Shown in pieces: positions 8,989 through 15,512 of a DNA stretch of 15,512 nt. The stretch comes from Chloroflexota bacterium. Its GTDB lineage: Bacteria > Chloroflexota > Anaerolineae > Anaerolineales > Anaerolineaceae. The stretch is taken from contig JAEXTI010000482.1 of NCBI GenBank assembly GCA_023406965.1, forward strand, positions 1-15,512, given 5' to 3'. The translations under genes and the position numbers were made by a program. Position 1 is the first letter of the stretch, and each line of letters starts with the position of its first letter. The notes beneath the pieces are model-generated. The model did no database searches and was not told the origin of the DNA. It saw only the letters and a list, made by a program, of their open reading frames with translations.

Positions 8989-9630
8989 ATGAGTGAACGT
9001 ATCCGCATTTTAGTGGTAGATGATCACGCCGTGGTTCGAAGCGGTCTGCGTCTGTTCTTGCTGGCCTTCCCCGACCTGGAACTGATCGGTGAGGCCGTTA
9101 ATGGCGAAGAAGCCGTGCGCTTTTGCGCCAGTCAACACCCCAATGTAGTTCTGATGGACTTGATGATGCCGGTAATGAATGGCGTGGAAGCCACCCGCGC
9201 ACTGCGGAGAATCTCGCCCCACACCCAAGTGCTGGCCCTCACCAGCTTTCCGAACGACCAGCTTGTGCAGGACGTTTTGGAAGCTGGCGCCATTGGTTAC
9301 ATGCTAAAAAATGCTCAGGCCAGCGAACTCGCCGATGCCATTCGCGCCGCCCATAACGGGCGTTCTACCCTTTCACCCGAAGTGACCACAGCACTGGTTC
9401 AACATCTGGGCAACGGTAACCTGCACGAAACCCTTTCGACCCGCGAACAAGAGGTGTACCGCCTCTTGTTAACGGGCAAGACCAACGCTGAAATCGCTGC
9501 CGAACTAGTCATCGGGCTTTCCACAGTCAAATCCCACGTTAGCCAGATTCTGAGTAAATTACAGGTATCCAGCCGCGCCGAAGCAATTGCTTACGGCGTG
9601 CAACATCACCTGATCGGATCTGGCCTCTAA
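8989..9630 (+). CDS. NarL/FixJ-type response regulator with LuxR helix-turn-helix
   Basis: This 213-residue protein is a complete response regulator. The receiver domain (1-120) has the acidic pocket Asp11-Asp12, phosphoacceptor Asp57 (VVLMDLMMP), Thr84 or Thr85 (LALTSF) and Lys107 (GYMLKN). The LuxR-type DNA-binding domain covers about 148-205, with [20 protein letters not shown] and [14 protein letters not shown] as the scaffold and recognition helices. It is preceded by AAGGAG and follows the kinase by 15 bases, making a standard HisKA_3/NarL pair. Its targets are not visible from sequence; the AOR operon that begins 182 bases downstream and the kinase/AraC transcript itself are natural candidates. 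All key residues are present. Confidence 0.95.
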   Translation: MSERIRILVVDDHAVVRSGLRLFLLAFPDLELIGEAVNGEEAVRFCASQHPNVVLMDLMMPVMNGVEATRALRRISPHTQVLALTSFPNDQLVQDVLEAGAIGYMLKNAQASELADAIRAAHNGRSTLSPEVTTALVQHLGNGNLHETLSTREQEVYRLLLTGKTNAEIAAELVIGLSTVKSHVSQILSKLQVSSRAEAIAYGVQHHLIGSGL

Positions 9631-9681
9631 GCGCAAGTGTCCGTCCTCCTCGACTTAAGAACGATTCCCGCCATCGAAAAT

Positions 9682-9812
9682 CCTCCTCTTGGATGAACCA
9701 CTTCCCATCTTCCTCTGGATGCGGTTCGGACTCTGACTTTCTATAATGAACTCAGCTCTCCCAATCAGGAGAGGTCCCAACCTGTTTCTTTGTAGCAAGA
9801 GGAGGTTCATCC
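9682..9812. repeat. Complementary segments around the ferredoxin ribosome site
   Basis: The gap before the ferredoxin holds CCTCCTCTT (9682-9690) and GGATGAACC (9691-9699). Each is perfectly complementary to part of the region just before the ferredoxin start: AAGAGGAGG (9797-9805) and GGTTCATCC (9804-9812). Both pairings cover or touch the Shine-Dalgarno sequence, so a transcript reading in from the response regulator could mask translation. The order of the left pair is permuted, so only one can form at a time. The rest of the 182-base gap shows no gene and no clear terminator. Confidence 0.4.
9742..9747 (+). promoter_or_regulatory. Candidate -10 box of the AOR operon
   Basis: A perfect TATAAT lies 65 bases before the ferredoxin ATG. 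The -35 area (about 9719-9724, ATGCGG) does not match the consensus, which leaves room for control by an activator such as the adjacent response regulator. A transcript from here would exclude the upstream complementary segments at 9682-9699. Confidence 0.4.
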
Positions 9813-10295
9813 ATGACGAAGGTGCTGATGATTCATCCCGACCGCTGCACCGGATGCGAGAACTGCGTACTGGCCTGCGTTTATTCACACGAAGGCGAGG
9901 CCCGCCCAACAGCCACCCGCATCCACGTGTACAACTGGGAACGCGAGCAATTTTCGGTGCCCATGATGTGCCAGCAGTGCGATGATGCGCCCTGCGTGAA
10001 AGTCTGCCCGACGGGTGCAATGCACCGGGCAGATGGGTCCATCCTGGTTGAGTACGATCAGGAAAAGTGCATCCGCTGCCGGATGTGTGTTCAGGCCTGC
10101 CCATTCGGTAACGCCACATACGACTCGGTCACCAACAAGATCCTCAAATGCGACACCTGCCAGGGCGCTCCGGAGTGTGTAGCCGTTTGCCCGAACCAGG
10201 CCTTGGAGTTTGTGGATTACACCATTTCCACTCGTTCACGCAAGAAAGCATTTGCTATGAAATTTAAAGACGCTTTCCAGGAGGTGACAAAATGA
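9813..10295 (+). CDS. Polyferredoxin-type electron carrier (four [4Fe-4S] motifs), AOR partner
   Basis: This 160-residue iron-sulfur protein of the HycB/CooF/DmsB type has sixteen cysteines in four groups: C12-C15-C18-C22, C53-C56-C61-C65, C86-C89-C92-C96 and C113-C116-C122-C126. That is enough for four cubane clusters. No signal peptide or twin-arginine motif is seen, so it is cytoplasmic. It is preceded by AGGAGG (9800-9805) and overlaps the AOR gene by 4 bases (ATGA), which implies coupled, roughly equal production. The inferred role is to accept electrons from the tungsten enzyme and pass them to a further acceptor, perhaps the membrane subunits encoded downstream. The basic C-terminal tail (STRSRKKAFAMKFKDAF) could dock on a partner. 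Motif assignment is firm. Confidence 0.94.
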   Translation: MTKVLMIHPDRCTGCENCVLACVYSHEGEARPTATRIHVYNWEREQFSVPMMCQQCDDAPCVKVCPTGAMHRADGSILVEYDQEKCIRCRMCVQACPFGNATYDSVTNKILKCDTCQGAPECVAVCPNQALEFVDYTISTRSRKKAFAMKFKDAFQEVTK

Positions 10296-12097
10296 ACGGC
10301 TGGGCAGGTACGATCCTCCGTGTTGATTTGACCAGCGGTAAAATTTCAAAAGAACCGCTGGACATGAAGCTGGCTCGAGAGTTCATCGGCGCGCGCGGTC
10401 TGGCCGCCAAGATCCTCTTTGATGAGGTCGACCCGATTATTGATGCGCTTTCTCCCGCCAACAAGCTTTTCTTTGCTCCCGGCCCGCTGACCGGTACCTT
10501 TGCCCCCAACGTCGGTCGCTACGACGTCGTCTGTAAGAGCCCGCTCACCGGCGCCATTGCCGCTTCCAACTCGGGCGGCTCGTTTGGCCCTGAGTTGAAA
10601 TACGCCGGGTATGACATGGTAATTTTTGAAGGTAAAGCAGACAAGCCGGTTTACCTATGGATCAAGGATGCCCAGGCAGAATTACGCGACGCTGCCGCCC
10701 TGTGGGGTAAGGAAGTTCCCGAAACCACCGATCTGATCCGCGCCGAAACCGATGAGGACGCCAAAGTAGCCTGCATTGGTCCGGCGGGTGAAAAGCTCAG
10801 CCTGATTGCTTCCATCATGAACGAAATGGGGCGCGCTGCGGGTCGTTCGGGCGTGGGAGCCGTTATGGGTTCCAAGAACCTCAAAGCGGTGGCCGTGGTG
10901 GGCACCGGCAGTGTAAAGGTCGGTGACAAAGAAACCTTTGACGCTGCGCGGATAGATGCCTCTCAAAAGATCCGCAACCACCCGGTGGGCGGAACCGGAC
11001 TGAAAGCCTATGGCACCGATGTGCTCGTAAATATCCTGAACAGCGTCGGCTCATTACCCACCCGCAATTTCCGCGAGGGCTACTTCCCCACCGCTGATAA
11101 GGTGGGCGGCGAATCCCTGGCAAAGAACAACCTGTTACGCCCACGCGGCTGCTTCTCCTGCATCATCGAATGCGGACGGGCCACTAAAGTGACCAATCCC
11201 AAATTCGCTGGAGAGGGCGAAGGCCCTGAGTATGAAACCGCCTGGGGTTTTGGCCCGGATTGCGGCATCGACAACCTGGACGCTGTCATCAAGGCCAATT
11301 ACTTATGCAATGACCTGGGACTGGACACCATCTCCACCGCCACAACGATTGCTTGCGCTATGGACCTGTACGAAGACGGCATCATCACCCTCAAGGATAC
11401 CGGTGGCATTCCGATCAATTTTGGCAATGCCGAGGTCATGGTCCAACTCGTCACCATGATGGCCCATCGCGAAGGCTTCGGCGACAAGATGGCGGACGGC
11501 TCCTACCGCCTGGCCTCTGCCTACGGGCACCCAGAATACTCCATGTCGGTAAAGAAGCAGGAAATGCCCGCTTACGATCCGCGTGGTGTTCAGGGCATCG
11601 GTCTGCATTACGCTACCAGCAACCGAGGCGGCTGCCATGTACGCGGCTATACGATCGCGGTAGAAGTTTTGGGGAACCCGGTCAAGATGGACCAACATGT
11701 CACTGAAGGCAAGCCCGAACTGGTTAAGACCTTCCAAGACCTCACCGCCGCTCTCGATTCCACCGGCGCATGCCTGTTCGCTACCTTTGGGATTGGCGGC
11801 GACGAGTTGGCTGCCCTTTTGTCTGGTGCTACCGGAATCAAGTATTCAACGGCAGACTTCATGGCCGCCGGAGAACGCATCTGGAACCTGGAACGTCTGT
11901 GGAACTTGAAAGCCGGTCTGAGCAGCAACGATGATGTGCTGCCCCCGCGCCTGATCAATGTCCCCATTCCGGCTGGGCCGTCAAAGGGCGAGGTTAGCCA
12001 TCTGAGCGAAATGCTGCCCAAGTACTACGAATTGCGCGGCTGGGATGAGAAAGGTGTCCCGACTCCAGAAAGACTAGCCGAGCTGCATCTGGCATAA
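10292..12097 (+). CDS. Aldehyde ferredoxin oxidoreductase (tungsten-type AOR family)
   Basis: This 601-residue enzyme of about normal family length would oxidise aldehydes to carboxylic acids with ferredoxin as acceptor, using a bis-pterin tungsten (or molybdenum) cofactor and one [4Fe-4S] cluster. The N-terminal domain (1-205) carries the pterin-binding blocks (FAPGPLTGTFAPNVGRYDVV, then SPLTGAIAASNSGGSFGPEL and GRAAGRSGVGAVMGSKNLKA). Cluster ligands are C287-x2-C290-x3-C294 and distal Cys494 (STGACLF). Family-typical active-site candidates are the glutamates in GPEYETAWGFG (about 313-315) and His449 in GGCHVRG, matching positions reported for P. furiosus AOR. It has a strong ribosome site (AGGAGGTGA) and overlaps the ferredoxin by 4 bases. 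All signature residues are present. Substrate choice is open; other AOR-family members act on formaldehyde, glyceraldehyde-3-phosphate or aromatic substrates. Confidence 0.95.
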   Translation: MNGWAGTILRVDLTSGKISKEPLDMKLAREFIGARGLAAKILFDEVDPIIDALSPANKLFFAPGPLTGTFAPNVGRYDVVCKSPLTGAIAASNSGGSFGPELKYAGYDMVIFEGKADKPVYLWIKDAQAELRDAAALWGKEVPETTDLIRAETDEDAKVACIGPAGEKLSLIASIMNEMGRAAGRSGVGAVMGSKNLKAVAVVGTGSVKVGDKETFDAARIDASQKIRNHPVGGTGLKAYGTDVLVNILNSVGSLPTRNFREGYFPTADKVGGESLAKNNLLRPRGCFSCIIECGRATKVTNPKFAGEGEGPEYETAWGFGPDCGIDNLDAVIKANYLCNDLGLDTISTATTIACAMDLYEDGIITLKDTGGIPINFGNAEVMVQLVTMMAHREGFGDKMADGSYRLASAYGHPEYSMSVKKQEMPAYDPRGVQGIGLHYATSNRGGCHVRGYTIAVEVLGNPVKMDQHVTEGKPELVKTFQDLTAALDSTGACLFATFGIGGDELAALLSGATGIKYSTADFMAAGERIWNLERLWNLKAGLSSNDDVLPPRLINVPIPAGPSKGEVSHLSEMLPKYYELRGWDEKGVPTPERLAELHLA

Positions 12098-12121
12098 CAA
12101 AGTGATGAAGCAATGATAATC

Positions 12122-12159
12122 GCAGCCCCTCAACCGAAACACATTGGGAGAGGGGCTGC
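12122..12159 (+). terminator. Hairpin between the AOR and MoaD-like genes
   Basis: A perfect 10-bp GC-rich inverted repeat (GCAGCCCCTC / GAGGGGCTGC) with an 18-base loop begins 24 bases after the AOR stop. The bases that follow (AGTTAATATTGTTG) are AT-rich but contain no real T-run, so termination would be partial at best. It could instead stabilise the ferredoxin-AOR message or lower downstream expression. Confidence 0.45.
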
Positions 12160-12186
12160 AGTTAATATTGTTGAATTGATCCGCCC

Positions 12187-12462
12187 ATGATTATTCATTA
12201 TTTTGCCTACTTGAGAGATTGTACCCACCGATCGACTGAAGAATACCACCTGCCAGTAGAAACCTTGGGTGACCTGCTGCGGGACCTTTCTCGGCGGTAT
12301 GGGCTGCAATTCCGTAAGTGGGTATTGACCCCGGACGGCGAGCTATGTGAGATCGCCATACTCCTGGTTAACGGGCGCGATGTACGGGATGGACTGCGCC
12401 TGGAGACTCCGCTTTCACCGGATGACGAAATTTGTATCTTTCCACCAGTGGCAGGCGGGTAG
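12187..12462 (+). CDS. MoaD/ThiS-like sulfur carrier protein
   Basis: This 91-residue ubiquitin-fold protein ends in the required Gly-Gly (PPVAGG), where a thiocarboxylate forms to donate sulfur to the pterin dithiolene. Family features are the early 'HYFAYLRDCT' strand, 'TLGDLLRDLSRRYG' helix, 'LLVNGRDV' and 'LSPDDEICIFPPVAGG'. It lies 89 bases after the AOR gene, and AOR operons commonly carry a dedicated MoaD-like gene for the tungstopterin cofactor, so that is the likely role. A ThiS-like or other sulfur-transfer role is less likely. The only possible start in this frame is the ATG at 12187, since a TGA at 12172 closes it upstream, and no Shine-Dalgarno sequence is visible before it. Confidence 0.88.
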   Translation: MIIHYFAYLRDCTHRSTEEYHLPVETLGDLLRDLSRRYGLQFRKWVLTPDGELCEIAILLVNGRDVRDGLRLETPLSPDDEICIFPPVAGG

Positions 12463-12493
12463 AAAACATATAGATCCTTAAAACAGGGAGCGC

Positions 12494-14341
12494 ATGGTGA
12501 AAACTTCGCTAATGATCCCTTTGATTACCCTCTTGATTGGCATGCTTCTACAGCTCTGCCTGGGTAAAGTACTTAACCAAAAAGCCAAGGGGTGGCTGGC
12601 ATTTGTTTTTTGCAGCATAGCCTTTGCGGGCACTTTAACTCTGATCCCTCAAATCCAAAACGGACAGTCTGTAGATTCTGTCTGGTTGCTTCGAGATCCA
12701 AAGATGGCCCTGGCCTTCCACGTGGATGGGTTAAGCATTGTCTTCGGCCTGATGGCTTCCGGCATCGGCTCAGTCATTTTGTTGTACTGTACCAGCTACA
12801 TGGCCCACGAACCAGAGGGCACGACCCGCTTCTACCTGCTCATGCTGTTATTCATCTTGGGTATGCTGGGGCTGGTATTCTCTGCCAATCTCCTCCTTGC
12901 CTACATCTGCTGGGAGATCATCGGCCTGTGTTCGTACTTTCTGGTGGGCTTTTGGTACAAGCGCAATGAAGCCGCCAACGGTGCGCGCAAGGTACTCATT
13001 ATCACCCACGCCGCCGGATATGGTTTTCTCCTGGCCTTATTATGGCTCTTTCACACATCTGGCAGTTTCCTATGGACGGATCCAGCCCTGCAATCAGCTT
13101 TCACGGGCGGGATATTCTTCCTCATTCTGCTATCCGCGCTGGCCAAATCGGTCATATTCCCTCTGCATACCTGGATCCCCGAGGCCATGAACGCGCCCAC
13201 GCCGGTGTCCGCCTTGCTACACTCAGCCTGTTACGTCAAAGCAGGCGTGTATCTGGTGGCGCGGCTGTACTCTATCTCCCCCTGGCGGCCCGAATGGAAT
13301 ACCGTTTTGCTGGTCTTGGGCTGCCTGACGATGCTGGTGGGAGCGCTGTTTGCCCTGACTCAGACCGACTTAAAACGTTTGCTGGCCTTTTCCACCATCT
13401 CCCAATTAGGGTATATTCTCACCGGTTTGAGTCTGGGCACTCCCGCCGGGATCGCCGCCGGGTTGTACTATTGCCTCAGCCACGGCCTTTTCAAGGGCAC
13501 GCTCTTTCTCTGCGCCGGAGCGGTTCAACATGAGACGGGTACCCGCGATATGCGCCTTCTGGGCGGCCTGGCCCGCCGCATGCCAGGTACACACCGCATC
13601 TGGTTGATTGCTGCCGCTGCCATCATCGGCGTACCGCTCACGAACGGCTTTGTAGCCAAGTGGCTGCTGTACTCCGCTGCGCTGGACTCCGGCCAGGCCA
13701 TCGTCGTACTGATCGCCTGGGCAGTCAGCACCTTCACCGCCTTCTATATTCTGAAGGCTACCGTGAGTGTTTTCCACGGAGAACTGCCCAATGAATTACG
13801 CGAGAAAAATATTCAAGATGCTTCTCCAGCCATGCGCGCCGGGATGGGTTCGTTGGCGGCCCTGGCACTGATCTTTGGCGTCGCCCCACAAATCCTTATG
13901 CGCTGGATCGTTACCCCCGCTGCCCAGTCAATGAACATGGCCTGGAACGGAAAAGTTACCTGGCTGGGCATTCAGAGCGGATCGCTCAATCTGCCGGTTA
14001 CCGTTGGAGCCATCATCCCGCTCCTGGCGGTGGTTCTGGGCTGGGGTTTGTTGAAAAGCACGCAACCTTCTCGTCGTGAAAGCGTGCAGGTCTTCACGGG
14101 CGGTGATCCGCTGCCCGAAGGTGACCGAGTGGGCGCGGTGGATTTCTCCGAGCTAGCCAGTTCCACCTTCAGCCCGGCTTACCGCGTACTCAATCCCGAC
14201 CCGTTATACCTTGCCATCTGGGTCGGGTTGAGACGGGCCGGAACCTGGGCTGCACAGCAAAGTGTTCGGTTGGAAAACCGCGCACTGCTGGCTTCCTTGC
14301 TGTTGGGCATTGTTTTGGCTGCCGCTGCCTGGATCTGGTAA
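12494..14341 (+). CDS. MrpA/NuoL-like ion-translocating membrane subunit
   Basis: This 615-residue polytopic protein with a Proton_antipo_M core is predicted to move H+ or Na+ in a complex I-, Mrp- or hydrogenase-like assembly. Charged residues of the ion path are visible: Glu141 (YICWEIIGLCSYFLVGFWY), Lys218 (LAKSVIFPLHTWIPEAM), His243 and Lys250 (SALLHSACYVKAGVYL), Lys294 (TDLKRLLAFSTISQLGY), Lys334 (SHGLFKGTLFL) and Lys389 (TNGFVAKWLLY). The VKAGVYL and QHETGTRDMRLLGGLARRMP segments are closer to MrpA and energy-converting hydrogenase subunits than to E. coli NuoL. It is shorter than full MrpA (about 800) and lacks that protein's long C-terminal extension. GGGAG (12486-12490) lies only 3 bases before the ATG and 6 before an in-frame GTG at 12497, which may be the real start. 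It follows the MoaD-like gene by 31 bases. Confidence 0.9.
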   Translation: MVKTSLMIPLITLLIGMLLQLCLGKVLNQKAKGWLAFVFCSIAFAGTLTLIPQIQNGQSVDSVWLLRDPKMALAFHVDGLSIVFGLMASGIGSVILLYCTSYMAHEPEGTTRFYLLMLLFILGMLGLVFSANLLLAYICWEIIGLCSYFLVGFWYKRNEAANGARKVLIITHAAGYGFLLALLWLFHTSGSFLWTDPALQSAFTGGIFFLILLSALAKSVIFPLHTWIPEAMNAPTPVSALLHSACYVKAGVYLVARLYSISPWRPEWNTVLLVLGCLTMLVGALFALTQTDLKRLLAFSTISQLGYILTGLSLGTPAGIAAGLYYCLSHGLFKGTLFLCAGAVQHETGTRDMRLLGGLARRMPGTHRIWLIAAAAIIGVPLTNGFVAKWLLYSAALDSGQAIVVLIAWAVSTFTAFYILKATVSVFHGELPNELREKNIQDASPAMRAGMGSLAALALIFGVAPQILMRWIVTPAAQSMNMAWNGKVTWLGIQSGSLNLPVTVGAIIPLLAVVLGWGLLKSTQPSRRESVQVFTGGDPLPEGDRVGAVDFSELASSTFSPAYRVLNPDPLYLAIWVGLRRAGTWAAQQSVRLENRALLASLLLGIVLAAAAWIW

Positions 14342-14353
14342 AAGTGAGGCCTT

Positions 14354-15499
14354 ATGTACTCAAGCACGCACTGGAACAACATCTTCGCTGCCGCTTTCCT
14401 GGTCCTGGGTATCGCCGTATTCTTCTATGCCCGCTCGATCCGCCAGGGCGGAAAACCGTGGTGGGCTTTCACAGTCCTCGCCATCGGCCTGGCCAGTGCC
14501 GGAATGCTCATCCCCGAAGGCATTTTTCGCACTTTATGTGTGGATGCTGCCGCCTTTTCAGCGGTTGGGCTGCTGTGGAGCGACAATGCACCCAAGGCTC
14601 GGGCTGCGGCCCGGACATACCTGGTTGTGGTTGGCGCAGCGGTACTCTGCCTGCTGGGCGCTGAATTCCTCTCGATCTCAGGGCAACCCGCGGCGCCCTT
14701 AAACAAACTAGTCATTGCACTTCTTCTGGTGGGTTTTGCCCTCAAGCTGGCCCTGATCCCTCTTTATTTTTGGCTTCCCCAAGTCGCCGAGAGCGCCGCT
14801 CCGATGAGTGTGGCGGTAATCCTTTCAGTGGTCGATATCGCCGCCTTCACCGAGCTGGCCCACCTGCAAACCACTCACCCTTGGGTGTTTGCCGACCACC
14901 GGGAGTTGTGGATTGCAATGGCGCTGCTATCGATGTTTGGCGGAGCAATATTGGCCATCGGCCAAACCAGCCTACGTCGCATGCTGGCATTCTCTACCAT
15001 CGACGACTTAGGCTACCTGCTTCTGGGGGTATGTGTAGGAACCGAAGTCGGCATCACGGGCGCCATGCTGGGGGCGCTAGCTCACGCCCTATTTAAAGTT
15101 ATCCTGTTTGGCGCAACCGGCATCGCCGAAAACGGCCTGGCGCACACCCTCACTCTCAAAGACCACGGACTGGCAGGACGCTTCCCCTGGGCAGGTTTTG
15201 CCTTTATTGTGGCCTCGCTGGGCATGATCGGCGTACCCCCAATGATCGGTTTTTCCGGTCGCTGGCGACTCTACCTCTCTGGGATCACTACGGGCGGGCT
15301 ATGGCTTGGCGTCGCAATGGCTCTTGCAACCATCCTGACTTTGTTTTACTACGTTCGAGCCATTCACCGCATCTGGATGGGCTCACCCGATGACTCCGCC
15401 GTCGCCGCTGAACCGCGTCTGGCTGGGGCCGTGTTGATCGCCCTGGTATGCCTTGCCTTAGTGCTGGGGATGATCCCAGCCTGGCTGCTATCGTTATAG
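14354..15499 (+). CDS. Short NuoN/NuoM-like ion-translocating membrane subunit
   Basis: This 381-residue polytopic protein has the conserved Proton_antipo_M core: Lys131 (FALKLALIPLYFWLPQ), the segment APMSVAVILSVVDIAAF, then TSLRRMLAFSTIDDLGYLLLG (about 205-225), His244 and Lys248 (AHALFKVILFGATGI), and a late helix GMIGVPPMIGFSGRWRLY. It is about 100 residues shorter than canonical NuoN (about 485); the loss is in the N-terminal part, where only about four helices precede the Lys131 helix. At the late helix, where other subunits carry Lys (GFxxK), it has Arg303 or Arg305. A ribosome site (GTGAGG) precedes the ATG, 12 bases after the previous gene. It probably forms the membrane arm with the MrpA/NuoL-like protein. 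Another ribosome site (GAAAGGA, 15502-15508) follows the stop, so the operon continues. Confidence 0.87.
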   Translation: MYSSTHWNNIFAAAFLVLGIAVFFYARSIRQGGKPWWAFTVLAIGLASAGMLIPEGIFRTLCVDAAAFSAVGLLWSDNAPKARAAARTYLVVVGAAVLCLLGAEFLSISGQPAAPLNKLVIALLLVGFALKLALIPLYFWLPQVAESAAPMSVAVILSVVDIAAFTELAHLQTTHPWVFADHRELWIAMALLSMFGGAILAIGQTSLRRMLAFSTIDDLGYLLLGVCVGTEVGITGAMLGALAHALFKVILFGATGIAENGLAHTLTLKDHGLAGRFPWAGFAFIVASLGMIGVPPMIGFSGRWRLYLSGITTGGLWLGVAMALATILTLFYYVRAIHRIWMGSPDDSAVAAEPRLAGAVLIALVCLALVLGMIPAWLLSL

Positions 15500-15501
15500 G
15501 T

Positions 15502-15508
15502 GAAAGGA
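15502..15508 (+). promoter_or_regulatory. Ribosome binding site of a gene beyond the window
   Basis: GAAAGGA begins 3 bases after the stop of the NuoN-like gene, at the very edge. It implies a further co-transcribed gene whose start lies just outside the window. Confidence 0.5.
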
Positions 15509-15512
15509 CTCT

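Noticed and set aside
9655..10119. 154-residue open frame on the minus strand across the gap and the ferredoxin gene
   Set aside because: It lies mostly antisense to a clear ferredoxin, has low-complexity Arg/Gly/Pro/Ser content and no family resemblance.
12098..12186. Molybdenum or tungsten cofactor riboswitch before the MoaD-like gene
   Set aside because: The gap is only 89 bases and holds one simple hairpin, too little for the multi-helix Moco motif.
12494..15499. DabB/DabA inorganic carbon pump
   Set aside because: DabB is NuoL-like, but its partner DabA (DUF2309) is a large soluble-type protein with a zinc site; the second gene here is a polytopic NuoN-like protein.

Overview
The window looks like a chromosomal segment of an anaerobic or facultatively anaerobic member of the Chloroflexota, probably Anaerolineae-like. 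This is an inference from four things: the GAF/HisKA_3 kinase with its NarL-type partner, the sigma factor paired with a Cys-free membrane protein, the tungsten-type aldehyde ferredoxin oxidoreductase, and moderate GC content with ATG, GTG and TTG starts all in use. No rRNA, tRNA, insertion sequence or CRISPR array is visible. Coding density is high and no gene-free stretch exceeds about 300 bases.

Layout. (1) Bases 1-1469, plus strand: the tail of an unrecognised gene, then an ECF sigma factor whose N-terminal part is cut by an in-frame TGA, then a translationally coupled single-pass membrane protein (probable anti-sigma factor). A perfect 16-bp hairpin terminator follows. (2) Bases 1497-6639, minus strand: a compact six-gene operon read from right to left. 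It encodes an aldo/keto reductase (AKR), an NTF2/SnoaL-like small protein, a second AKR from a different subfamily, a DUF2255 protein, a DHA2-type MFS exporter and a third, YajO-like AKR. (3) Bases 6640-6769: a divergent promoter region. (4) Bases 6770-9630, plus strand: an AraC-family regulator, a soluble GAF histidine kinase carrying an unusual His/Cys insert in its ATPase domain, and a NarL/LuxR response regulator. (5) Bases 9813-15512, plus strand: a ferredoxin with four [4Fe-4S] cluster motifs, an aldehyde ferredoxin oxidoreductase, a MoaD-like sulfur carrier, and two ion-translocating antiporter-like membrane subunits (MrpA/NuoL-like and a short NuoN/M-like). The last bases carry a ribosome binding site for another gene beyond the edge, so this operon continues.

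Working model (inference). The segment is a carbonyl-handling island. The minus-strand operon would reduce aldehydes or ketones with NAD(P)H and export products under the AraC-type regulator, by analogy with E. coli YqhC controlling yqhD-dkgA. The AOR operon would oxidise aldehydes to acids with ferredoxin as acceptor, and may pass the electrons to a membrane ion-pumping complex whose first two membrane subunits are seen here. The two-component system lies between the two operons and could tune either one.
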